NCBI GenBank assembly: GCA_013180625.2
Contig: SNVD02011052.1
Location: 62,001-126,000 of the forward strand
Length of the DNA stretch: 64,000 bases
Direction of reading: 5' to 3'
Source of the DNA: Boswellia sacra
Lineage: Eukaryota > Streptophyta > Magnoliopsida > Sapindales > Burseraceae
Below the pieces are notes generated by a model. The model saw nothing but the letters and a program-made list of their open reading frames with translations, did not search any database and was not told where the DNA came from. Of the stretch, positions 1-10,499 are shown one piece after another. Every line of letters starts with the position of its first letter. Position 1 is the first letter of the stretch. Both the position numbers and the translations under genes were made by a program.

Positions 1-9
1 TATTTTTTC

Positions 10-475
10 TATGAAGTGTAAGGTGTGAAGGCATTTTGCCTTTCACACTGCCTTCACACAATCCCACATCGGTGGGATTCAAAATCAAAGTGGGGAGGCG
101 AGGCTATATAATAAAGCCTCCTCCTCCCCTTACACTTGTACCAAGCTTATGTATTAAGCTTTTCTCTTCTTCCTCCCTTGTAATCTCCTCCATTCTAATT
201 GTGAGAGAGATTGTAATATTTTTCTTCATAGTGAAATATTTTCGGTCTTGTCCCGTGGAGGTTTCCCTCAAATTGAGGGTTTTACCACGTTAAATATTTG
301 TGTCTTTATTTTCTTTAATTGCCTTTAATTTATTTATTGTGCGAAGGCTGAGCCGCCCAAGTTGTCTATTTTATTTATTGTGGAGGGCAGTGCCACCCAA
401 ATTGTTATTTCTAACATAACAATTTGTTTCTTGTCTTTTATTTGAGCTGCGGTAGGAGTGTTCAATCTCCTAACA
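10..475 (+). repeat. 5' LTR of the copia element
   Basis: It matches 4771-5237 almost base for base and ends CCTAACA. A TATA-like stretch at 105-113 follows a short GC-richer segment, which fits the U3 promoter of a copia LTR. Confidence 0.95.
105..113 (+). promoter_or_regulatory. LTR TATA box
   Basis: TATATAATA in the 5' LTR, repeated at 4866-4874 in the 3' LTR. It is the likely core promoter for the element's RNA; position and motif are the only evidence. Confidence 0.6.
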
Positions 476-476
476 G

Positions 477-488
477 TGGTATCAGAGC
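477..488 (+). other. Primer binding site, initiator tRNA-Met type
   Basis: TGGTATCAGAGC begins two bases after the 5' LTR. This is the standard plant copia primer site, complementary to the 3' end of initiator tRNA-Met. Confidence 0.93.
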
Positions 489-798
489 AAGGTTGCAAAG
501 GCAGAGCCAAGGGTTAGGACAGTGAGTGGTTACTTGTATGGTTATATACATGTCTAGGAAAACTTTGTCAAAAAGACGATAAGAGTCTAAGGAGACTGGA
601 TTTTAAGTGGGACTGCTTGTGACCCCTCCAGTGTTTCCTAGAAGCTTTCCTGGTGTATATTAAATCGTACCGGTACTTACTACTATTCTTGGTTACTGTT
701 TAGCAGTGGTGTACGTATACGGATACTGTTACTGTTCACGTATACGATACTATTTAAAGGTACTGTTCACATATACGGTACTGTTCACTGCAAGACAA

Positions 799-3700
799 AT
801 GGCAGCCAAATTCAAGATAAAGAAGTTCGATGGAAACAACTTTGGGCTATGGAAAATTAAAATAAAGGCTATCTTGAGAAAAGAAAATTGCCTTGAAGCA
901 ATTGATGGAAGACCGGAAAATATGCAAGATGAAAATAAATGGGAGAAAATAGATGGTGATGCGATGGCAAGTCTACATCTAGCAGTTGCAGATGAAGTGC
1001 TGTCAAGTATTCAAGAATTAAACTCTGCAAAGGAGATTTGGGATACTTTGACAAGCTTGTATGAAGCCAAATCTCTACACAACAAAATTTTCTTGAAAAG
1101 GAAGCTGTACACTCTTCGTATGTCAGAAACCACTCCGGTGACTGAACATATCAACACTTTGAAGACGTTATTCTCTCAGCTCTCAACCATGGAGCATAAC
1201 ATAGAAGAGAAAGAACGTGCTGAGCTTCTACTTCAGAGTTTACCTGATTCATATGACAATCTCATCCTCAACTTGGCAAATGGTTCAATGAAGTCATCTC
1301 TAGTCTTTAATGATGTTGCGGCTGCTGTCTTAGAAGAAGAAAGCAGACGTAAAAACAAGGAAGACAGAATAATGACTTCTCAACATGCAGAGGCTTTATC
1401 CGCCAACAGAGGGAGATCAAGGGAACGTGGTTCCAGTGGGAGTCACAATCAGAACAGGGGAAAGTCTAAAGGAAGGAAGTTTATTAAATGCTACCATTGT
1501 GGAAAGCAAGGGCACGTGAAAAACGAGTGTTGGCATCTTAAGAAGAATGGAGAGGGAAACAGCAAAGGAAAAGAATCTGAGTCGTCAGGATCTCAGGGTT
1601 GTGTAGCAAGTACTTCAGGGAATGGCGAAATCTTGTGCAGCGAGGCAACAACAGTTGTGGAAGGCAGAAAAAGGTTTGCTGATATATGGTTAATTGATTC
1701 AGCAGCAACATGGCATATGACTTCTAGAAGAGATTGGTTCTATCAATATAAACCTATCTCAGAAGGGTCTGTGTACATGGGTGATGATCATGCCTTAAAA
1801 ATCGCTGGTATTGGAACCATCAAAGTAAAAATGTTTGATGGTACGATTCGCACTATCCAAGATGTACGACATGTGACTGGCTTGAAGAAAAATTTGCTAT
1901 CGATGGGACAGTTGGATGACCTCGGATGTGAGTTCCATACGAAAAATGGGATCATGAAGGTTGTCAGAGGCGCACTTGTGGTGATGAAGGCAGAAAAGAT
2001 TGCTGCTAACCTATACATGCTCCATGGAGAAACGATTCAGGAGGCAGAAACAGCGATTGCTAGTTCTGGAGAAGAATTGTCTATGATATGGCATCAAAGA
2101 CTTGGCCATATGTCCGAAAAGGGTTTGAAGATTCTCTCTGATCGAAAACTACTTCCTGGAATCAAAACTGTAAGTTTACCATTCTGTGAGCATTGTGTTA
2201 TTAGCAAGCAGAGTAGACTGAGTTTTAGCAGATCTATTGCTAGGAGTAAAAACATTCTAGACTTGATTCATTCTGATGTTTGGGAATCACCAGTTACGTC
2301 CCTATGAGGAGCAAACTACTTTGTATTGTTTGTGGATGATTATTCTAGGAGATGTTGGGTATATGTCATCAAGAAAAAGTCAGATGTATTTCCTGTATTC
2401 AAAGCCTTCAAAGCACAAGTGGAACTTGAATCCGGAAAAAGGATCAAGTGTTTGAGGACAGATAATGGGAGAGAATTCTGCAACAAGGAGTTTGACACAT
2501 TTTGTAGTAAAGAAGGTGTGAAACGGCAGAAGACAGTTGCTTACACACCACAACAAAATGGAGTCGCAGAGCGGACGAATAGAACTCTCGCAGAAAAAAT
2601 GAGAGCATTACTAAGGACTGCGGGTCTACCCAAGACATTTTGGGCAGAAGCAGTCACTACAGCCTGTTACTTGATAAATAGGTCTCCATCAACAGCAATT
2701 GAGATGAAGACACCTATGGAGATGTGGACCGGTAAGCCAACTGATTATTCCTCCCTTCATATTTTCGGATGTCCTGCTTATGTGATGTATCATGACCAAG
2801 AAAGAACGAAGCTGGATCCAAAATCCAGGAAATGTATCTTCTTGGGATATGCTGATGGAGTAAAGGGGTATCGCTTATGGGATCCTACTGCCCATAAGAT
2901 TGTCATCAGCAGGGATGTTATCTTTATAGAAGACATGTTTAAATGTGAAGAAAGTGATAGCACGAGGAAAAATATTGAGACTGTATCAATACAGGAAGAA
3001 ACAGTTTCTTCTGAAGCAGTACCAGAACACGATGATCAAGAACCAGTTGAGTCTGAAGCACCTGAAGTCCGTCGATCAACTCGAGAAAGAAGGGAACCTT
3101 CTTGGCACTCAGAATATGTGATGGCGAGCAATGTTGCATACTGTCTCCTAACAGAAGATGGAGAGCCTTCAACCTTTCAGGAGGCTATAAAAAGTTCTGA
3201 TGCATCTCTATGGATGACAGCAATGCATGAAGAGATGGAAGCTTTAGACAAAAACAAGACATGGGATCTTGTGCCACTACCACATGGAAGAAAAGCCATC
3301 GGAAACAAATGGGTCTACAAGATCAAACGTGATGGGAATGATCAAGTGGAGCGGTATTGTGCTAGACTGGTGGTCAAAGGATATGCTCAGAAAGAAGAAG
3401 TTGATTTCAATGAGATATTCTCTCCTGTGGTAAGACTTACAACAATTCGAGCAGTCTTGGCTATATGTGCTACTTTTGACTTACACTTAGAGCAGTTAGA
3501 TGTAAAAACTGCGTTTCTTCATGGAGAACTTAAAGAAGAAATTTATATGCTCCAACCGGAAGGTTTTGTTAAAGAAGGAAAAGAAAACTTGGTTTGCAGG
3601 TTGACCAAATCTCTGTACGGCTTAAAACAGGCGCCAAGGTGTTGGTACAAGAGATTTGATTCATTCATCATCAGCCTTGGGTACAACAGACTCAGTTCAG

Positions 3701-4718
3701 ATCATTGTACTTATTACAAGAGGTTTGAGGAAGACTTTATCATTTTGCTGTTGTACGTGGACGATATGTTGGTAACAGGCACTAACAAAGATCAGGTCCA
3801 AGAATTAAAGGCACAATTGGCTAGGGATTTGAAATGAAGGATTTAGGACCGGCAAACAAGATTCTAGGGATGCAAATTCACCGAGACAGAAAAAACAGGA
3901 AGATTTGGCTATCTCAAAAGAACTACTTGAAGAAAATCTTGCGCCGCTTCAACATGCAAGATTGTAAGCCAATTTCTACCCCATTTCCTGTTAATCATAA
4001 ATTATCCTCAAGTATGAGTCCTAGCAATGAAGCGGAGAGGATGGAAATGTCTCGAGTACCATATGCATCAGCAGTAGGGAGCCTAATGTATGCTATGATT
4101 TGTATAAGACCAGACATTGCACAAGCAGTAGGAGCGGTCAGTAGATTCATGGCTAATCCGGGAAGAGAGCATTGGAATTCTGTTAAGAGGATCCTTAGAT
4201 ACATCAAAGGAACCTCTGATGCTGCACTATGCTATGGAGGATCAGAGTTCATTGTCAGGGGCTATGTTGATTCAGATTTTGCTGGAGATATTGACAAAAG
4301 GAAGTCCACTACAGGCTATGTGTTTACACTTGTAGGAGGTGCTGTGAGCTGGGTATTCAAACTTCAAACTGTTGTGGCTCTATCTACAACAGAAGCAGAG
4401 TATATGGCAGCTACACAAGCTTGCAAGGAAGCTGTTTGGATCAAAAGGTTATTGGAGGAACTCGGGCACAAACAAGAGAAGATTTCTTTGTTTTGTTACA
4501 GTCAGAGTGCCTTGCATATCGTAAGGAATCCAGCCTTTCATTCAAGAACGAAGCACATAGGAGTTCAATATCATTATGTACGAGAAGTAGTGAAAGATGG
4601 AATAGTGGATATGCAGAAAATCCACACGACAGACAACATAGCAGATGCATTAACCAAACCAATCAATGCTGACAAGTTCATCTGGTGTAGAACGTCTTGT
4701 GGCCTGTTAGAGATGTGA
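799..4718 (+). pseudogene. copia gag-pol polyprotein, two lesions
   Basis: The start is taken at the ATG at 799 (MAAKFKIKKFDG), typical of TNT1-like Gag; the frame is open further upstream to 706 but that part lies in the leader. Visible domains in order: Gag; CCHC zinc knuckle from about residue 231 (CYHCGKQGHVKNEC); aspartic protease with DSA near residue 300; integrase with its HHCC finger and the first catalytic Asp near residue 493; then D (RTDNGREF) and E (NGVAERTNRT) of the DDE triad; RT with YVDDM near 3754; RNase H with DSDFAGD and STTEAEYMA. A TGA at 2305-2307 interrupts the integrase core with the frame unchanged after it. At about 3834 the frame shifts by one base between RT and RNase H. 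Otherwise the reading frame is clean. Confidence 0.95.
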
Positions 4719-4759
4719 GCAGCATGTATAGAGACAAGACTGAAAGGAAAAATGCCTTC

Positions 4760-4770
4760 AAGTGGGAGAA
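4760..4770 (+). other. Polypurine tract of the copia element
   Basis: AAGTGGGAGAA lies directly before the 3' LTR and would prime plus-strand DNA synthesis. Confidence 0.85.
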
Positions 4771-5237
4771 TGTGAAGTGTAAGGTGTGAAGGCATTTTTC
4801 CTTTCACACTGCCTTCACACAATCCCACATCGGTGGGATTCAAAATCAAAGTGGGGAGGCGAGGCTATATAATAAAGCCTCCTCCTCCCCTTACACTTGT
4901 ACCAAGCTTTTGTATTAAGCTTTTCTCTTCTTCCTCCCTTGTAATCTTCCTCCATTTTAATTGTGAGAGAGATTGTAATATTTTTCTTCATAGTGAAATA
5001 TTTTCGGTCTTGTCCCGTGGAGGTTTCCCTCAAATTGAGGGTTTTACCACGTTAAATATTTGTGTCTTTATTTTCTTTAATTGCCTTTAATTTATTTATT
5101 GTGCGAAGGCTGAGCCGCCCAAGTTGTCTATTTTATTTATTGTGGAGGGCAGTGCCACCCAAATTGTTATTTCTAACATAACAATTTGTTTCTTGTCTTT
5201 TATTTGAGCTGCGGAAGGAGTGTTCAATCTCCTAACA
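4771..5237 (+). repeat. 3' LTR of the copia element
   Basis: It starts TGTGAAG, ends CTAACA and is followed by the TTTTC target duplication at 5238-5242. It has one more base than the 5' LTR, in a T/C run. Confidence 0.95.
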
Positions 5238-7885
5238 TTTTCTTTCTAACAGTTGTTAAAATTTGGGGTGCCAATGTTATCTAAACAACGAGGTGACATT
5301 GACTTACCCTATCCCACGGGGTTGTCTATTATTTTTCAGTTTTAATTGTATAGAAATCGATATTCAATAAAATAAAACAAGTTTCATATCTCCAAATGGG
5401 AAGAAACTATTTAATACCTGGTAGTTAGCTAGATTCAATTTGCGATAATGATAGACAATAATTAAAAACCAGTTAGGTTAATTAATTAACAATATGAACA
5501 CTTGAGTAGAAGTCTCAGTTCAAAATTTAGTTAGTCAAAAATGAATCTTTTGACTGTCATATAATTGCTTAATTGGGAGCTTATGGCTAGTCAACCCATT
5601 GCTTATTGTTGTATTGTTATATTTTGTTTAACTATCCATAAACCTTCAAAACTATCACTAGGCTTTTTTTTTAATTATTATTTAAGTTAACAATTGTTTT
5701 TCTCTAAATAAGCTACCACTTATCTAAGTTTCATTACAAAAAAAAAAAAGTATCGTATAGTTTGCTAATGATTGGGGCTAGCATTGTTTTTCTTTCCCCC
5801 ACCATTTTTTGTGGAAGTCGCCATCAAATTTTACTTTATTTTTTGCTTTGTCTCGGCATTTGCTTTTCCTTTTTGGCTATTGATCAATAGGTTCAAGCCT
5901 CAAGGTCCCTCGATATATAAAATTGTAATCTCTAACCTTTTTATAAAGTATTAAGAAATTTGTTTCTAAAAATTGTACGATCCGAAGACGTGATTGTATA
6001 AGTCATGGACACCAAATTTTACTAGGTTAAAGTGAACATATTAGTCAAATTAACGTTAAAGACAACCAAAATAGTACAATAATTAAAGAAATTATCGCAC
6101 TCTATTACTTTGATTAAATCTAGTCAAACTCCCCAGCTTTTGCAGCATGGTCTGATTCACGAGGATGAAAAAAAATGTTCGTATTACTGCAAGATAAAAT
6201 AGTAGTAAAAGATATATTTGTTATATTATTATCAATGCAATATATATTGTCTTCCGAAAAAAAAAAATATATTATTATTCATTTTTAATAGAGCGAACAA
6301 AGAAAATTCTTTTTTAAAAGACTTTGACTCTTGTTTCTCTCGTAAGGATGCTGAATAGGAGTTTCGTTTTTTTTTTTAACCACTACGGTTTTGAAAACAA
6401 ATAATGCCCGTCAAAATCAACTACATCCCAATTCCTATCATTTATAGATAAATTTTAAGACTAATGATTTTCTTCTCAAAAATTATTCCAAAATTAATTA
6501 TAAAGGATATATCCAAGTAATATGATAATATTATATTACTAACTGCATCATTTTTTAATCTATCAAATAAAAGCCACATTATTTACACATCATTTAAGAT
6601 ATATATTTGAGAAGAGTATCATCACTATAATTTTAATTTCAAGAGTGTGAACATCTTTTTAACAAATGAATCTTAATAACAATTTAAGATGTACTGTTAA
6701 TGTACGTGGTCTAGAGGTTGATTTGGTTCCTTTATGATATTAGAATTTCAAATACTTTTGATGAGTTGGTATGTGATTTGCTAATGTGTGGTCTATAGAT
6801 TCATAGACCTTAAAGATTTTGTAGGTTTCGACTGAATGACTTTATTTAAGTCGAATCAATTAAAGGGTGTCTATCAAAATCTACAGGTGTTGACCGTCTT
6901 TAACCAGAGTTATTTATACGGTGTCTACATGATTTTGCCCTCAATAATTCATTATGGACAAGTAGATCAAACAAGACAGCAGTCAGCAGCCTTTTCTGTC
7001 TATGCTTGCATATCCAATAAGAACAAAAAGGAATAAAAGACAAACAATTTTTAATGTGTTTGCCGTTTTCTATTTTAATAATGAAGAAAACACCACTACC
7101 CACTTTTTTCACACACTTGAGAGTATGCTACATAGGAACCAGTGATTGACCTTGTAATCGTTTACCAATCAGCCAAATTTGTTATAAGTTTATACACACT
7201 TGAGAGGAACCGAGTGATTGACCTTTTAATAAAGTGATCAGTCAACTTTGGCTTCTAATCAAGTAAAATTTGACAAAAAAAAAAATTCTATAAAATACGA
7301 ATTCGCTTATATATGATCCAATATTCAATCTAATTCAGGATCCATAAATTCGTAAAATATAAGCTTTTGGTATAATGTAGAAATGCGTATTACGATAAGC
7401 TTAAAAATTATAGATAAATTGGAACACTTTAATATCTTGAGAAGCTGTAAAAAATAGTTAAATTAGAGGATTGTTACTCAAGTTTTCATTTTTCATTTTT
7501 TATGTTAGTCAAAGTATTGAATTTATCAAGTACTAGAGTTGTAGAATGATTCTAGTTACTTGTCGAACATATTTAAACTATGTCAACCCTATATATATAG
7601 TTGACAAAAATACTACAAATATATTCATCGATTAATGTTACATTTGACTAAATAATAAAAAAAATTCATTTGTAATACTGCAAACTTCTCTCAACTTAGT
7701 TTTTTTTTTTTTTTTAATATTTCCTTGATATTATATAATTCCAACCCTGAGCTGTATCCGGGACTAAGACTCATCTTGCATGGTTACTCTTTTTCCATTG
7801 TACCAACCATCTGGGTCCCTTTGGTAGCGACATCGAAAGTTAATTAATATCCCACTTGCATTGTGAACTGTGGATTTCAGCGTAT

Positions 7886-7892
7886 TATAAAT
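7886..7892 (+). promoter_or_regulatory. TATA box of small gene copy 1
   Basis: A TTATAAA-type motif about 120 bp before the ATG at 8011. It is conserved in position at 49817-49822 and 56257-56262 before the two paralogues. The stretch from here to the ATG, including a CTAGTTAGCAG segment, is also shared. Confidence 0.6.
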
Positions 7893-8010
7893 CGGGCCTC
7901 TTGGATCACTTGAACTCACGGCTAGTTAGCAGCGGTTCTTTTATATAGAGAGCATCTAGCTAGAGAAGAAAGCAAATTAAGGCATTCGATCGATCTGCAT
8001 TTGCTAGCTC

Positions 8011-8414
8011 ATGGCTCTCTTGCGAGGCTTCATGGTCCAAGTACTTCCCAGCTTTTCCAAGCCATACCCGCAACACCCAAAAAATGGGATCAACATGTAC
8101 GTAATTAATAACTTAAATTATATTCCTGTAGTTAATTTCTTTTGTTTGATTGTCATTTGATCTAGCTCTTTCGTTGATCTTCACCAATTGAAGTAATTGA
8201 ACATATATATGTATCAATTTTTAAGAGTTATATTAATTTTCTAAGAACTTGCAGAGCCAGAAGATTTGCCGCACCAGCTCGTAAACCACCGCCAGAGTCA
8301 GGGAAAGGTGGAAAGACCAATCAAGTGCCGAATTCTACTTCTGATAGATCCAGTACTGCAAAAGCAGGAGTTAAGGAAAGCACAGGATCTTCAAAGAAAT
8401 CTAATAATAATTGA
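8011..8414 (+). CDS. Two-exon gene for a small basic protein, copy 1 (81 aa, unknown family)
   Basis: Exon 1 is 8011-8096, the intron begins GTACGT and ends TTGCAG, and exon 2 is 8255-8414. Splicing joins AT and A into one codon and gives 81 aa ending at TGA. The N-terminus is MALLRGFMVQVLPSF, exon 2 opens with ARRFAAP, and the C-terminus is GSSKKSNNN. The protein is basic and rich in Ser, Lys, Pro and Asn in its second half. I see no hydrophobic signal peptide or membrane segment. The gene model is supported by two paralogues with the same splice sites and the same conserved ends. The function is unknown. The short precursor-like layout with a basic, Ser/Asn-rich tail loosely recalls plant PROPEP peptide precursors, but that is a hypothesis. 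An N-terminal organelle-targeting helix is another possibility. Confidence 0.75.
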
Positions 8415-8717
8415 TTGACTAGTGGCTAGAGGTAGCTAGCTAGTTTGCCTGCTGTTTAAGATGGGTTTAGTGTGTGTGTGTGTCTCTCTCTCTATATAGA
8501 TCATGTATGTATGTTTTATTTCTTCAGAAATCTGTAGCTGGCCTTCGAGTTGAGTTATATAATTAATTTTAGAAGTTTGCATGCATGGCAGTTGATTAAT
8601 TATCAAAAGAGTTTTTTGTTTTTGTGTTTTGAGGTTGTCATATTATATATACTTAGAGAGAAATACATAAAATTAATTAAGATGGATGATCAGTTTATAA
8701 TCAATAAATGTTGTAAT

Positions 8718-8931
8718 GAGTAATGCTACTCATACAAACTACTTATACAAACTCACACATACAAATTGATGTGGCATCCCTATATAATCGCCACATCACC
8801 CATGTTAATTAATGTCATTTATTATTAATATATATTTATCAAATCACTGCATTTATTTATTAAATTACATCATGCCACGTCAGTTTGTATGGGTGAGTTT
8901 GTATAAGTAGTTTGTAAGAGTAGTATTACTC
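8718..8931. mobile_element. Mutator-type MITE (214 bp)
   Basis: Long terminal inverted repeats of about 55-60 bp start GAGTAATGCTAC and end GTAGTATTACTC. Flanks ATGTTGTAAT (8708-8717) and ATGTTTTAAT (8932-8941) form a 9-10 bp target duplication with one mismatch, as expected for Mutator-like MITEs. It has no coding capacity. Confidence 0.85.
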
Positions 8932-9189
8932 ATGTTTTAATACAAGAACTCGGAATTATGAGGGATTTACGATTACAAAGCACTAATTAATTTCTCTTTT
9001 AATTTGATTGCAATTTCAAGGGTATATATGTTACAAACTGATGGTCGTGTCCATATCTAGGCGTTGTGAACGCCCAATCAGCCAATCAAAATTGGCTTCA
9101 CAAAACTTTATCAAATTTGCAATTACAATTGTCAATTTAGTCCTGTTTTACATTGCTACATGACTCAGCCTCTCCTTGAAAAATCCACT

Positions 9190-10446
9190 TGAAGGAGTGA
9201 TTTTATGTAACGATCTGAGTCGAGGCCCTACAACCTCTTTTCGTGTTCCACTCCGGTCTGAATCCAACCACACAATAAATCGTATTGTCCGCTTTGGCCC
9301 GGCCCACTGGCCAACAGGCCTTACGGCTTTGTTCCCGAAAGACGCGTCCCCCACTCGAACCCAAGACCTCCACCACAAAGGCTCTCGTGGTTCATCATGA
9401 GTACCTCAAACGCGTTTAGCTCAAACGGTACTCATGATGAACCGCGAGAGCCTTTGTGGTAGAGGTCTCGGGTTCGAGTGGGGGACACGTCCTTCGGGAA
9501 CAAAGCTATGAGGCCTGTTGGCCAGTGGGCCAGGCCAAAGCGGATAATACGGTTTACTGTGCGGTTGGGTTCAGACCGGAGTGGAACCCGGGAAGAGGTC
9601 GTAGGGCCTCGACTCAGATTGTCACATTTTAGGCTTCCAAGCCGAAGCCCAGTCCAAGACCTTATACAACTCTAAAACAACCCATCTCAGACTTAAGTTA
9701 TAGGGCCTTATTGAAGCCTACCCAAATATGGACTAACCCAACTTTAGCTACCATGTCCAGCCCATCATTTGTTTATATTTGAAGAATGAGACAAGAGCTT
9801 GCGACTTCACGTTGCTTGACCAGAAAGAGAGAGAATCGCTTCAAATTAAAAAAAAAAAAAAGAAAGAGCAAGGAGAAATCCAACAGACAAAGCAGGGAGG
9901 CTATCGGAAAAGACAGGTGGAAAGCTTATATAGAGTAAACAATTGGAGGCTAGGGGGCAGAGAAACATGAGGCCATAGGGGAGCTTGAGCTTCCAAGAGA
10001 AGCAATTCCAAGAGAGGAAAGGAGAAAAGTTAGAGGTAGCCCAGATCTAGAAACAAGACGGTAAGTGGTGAGAGGCTCAAGAGAGGCCGGAGATAAGATA
10101 GACAGCTTTTAAAGGGAAAGCTCCCACCATTCTGAAGGGGATTCTTCTTCTTCTTCTTCTTCTTCTTCTTTTTCCTCTAAAAAAAGTAGATACTGTTGGC
10201 TTATTGATCACTAGGGATGTACTTGATTCCAGCTTGTTATTTTTTCTGATATTTTGATTATCTGCAATCTACCAAAAATTCTAACTTGGCCATCAGAGTG
10301 CCTTTCCAAGTACCCACCCCGCCGTCCATGGAGGAGCTACACAACATGGAGACTGAACCGAGTTTGTTGGGCCGCTGAGAAGTCTTGGAGTTAGGAATAG
10401 GCTGCAATTTGATCTTGTGCGAGAGGAACAATTTTTGGTTCCTTCA
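9190..10446 (+). repeat. 5' LTR of the old gypsy element, with a nested insertion
   Basis: It starts TGAAGGAGTGATTTTA, as at 18374, and ends TTCCTTCA. Without the nested palindrome and its target duplication it is about 830 bp, against 856 bp for the 3' LTR. It includes a (CTT)n run at about 10143-10172 that is shared with 18894. Confidence 0.9.
9206..9626. mobile_element. Palindromic SINE-like insertion (two head-to-head ~200 bp arms)
   Basis: Arms 9206-9405 and 9427-9626 are inverted copies, about 90% identical with mostly transition differences, around a 21 bp spacer. The right arm has tRNA-like pol III boxes: A box TAGCTCAAACGG (9417-9428) and B box GGTTCGAGTG (9471-9480). The left arm has a B box on the minus strand (9353-9361) but lacks the matching A box. 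The outer ends are TGTAAC...GTCACA, flanked by TTTTA on both sides (9201-9205 and 9627-9631). The other LTR at 18382-18390 is the uninterrupted site. It may be an inverted SINE dimer or a foldback element. Confidence 0.8.
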
Positions 10447-10448
10447 GC

Positions 10449-10466
10449 AGGCACTGTCTATGGGGA
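10449..10466 (+). other. Degenerate primer binding site
   Basis: It lies just after the 5' LTR and resembles the plant gypsy site TGGCGCCGTCTGTGGGGA with several changes, as expected for an old element. Confidence 0.5.
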
Positions 10467-10499
10467 ATCTTAGCCTATCATTTTTAGGGGAACTCGATG

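Larger units (their letters stand above)
10..5237 (+). mobile_element. Ty1/copia LTR retrotransposon, TNT1/Tork-like, nearly intact
   Basis: Complete copia element: 466 bp left LTR, tRNA-Met type primer site, gag-pol, polypurine tract and 467 bp right LTR. It is flanked by a perfect 5 bp target duplication TTTTC (5-9 and 5238-5242). By eye the LTRs differ at five substitutions and one indel (about 1%), so the insertion is recent. The left LTR starts TA instead of TG. The pol domain order protease, integrase, RT, RNase H is the copia order. The single polyprotein frame has one nonsense codon and one frameshift, so this copy cannot make a full polyprotein itself. It lies at the left edge of host unit 1: sequence after 5243 matches sequence at about 51780. 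Confidence 0.96.
5243..9189 (+). repeat. Host segmental duplication, unit 1
   Basis: AT-rich DNA that matches, in the same order, segments at about 39400-40930 plus 48865-51000 (unit 2) and 51776-57060 (unit 3). Landmarks shared with other units include the 5260 segment (near 51796), the segment at about 5800 (near 39450 and 52215), the segment at about 6890 (near 40630 and 55715), and the gene with its upstream TATA box. From 5243 to about 7880 I see no gene, only AT-rich sequence with short A and T runs. Confidence 0.8.

Noticed and set aside
9148..9675. ORFs on both strands around 9.2-9.7 kb
   Set aside because: They are mirror images produced by the palindromic SINE-like insertion.
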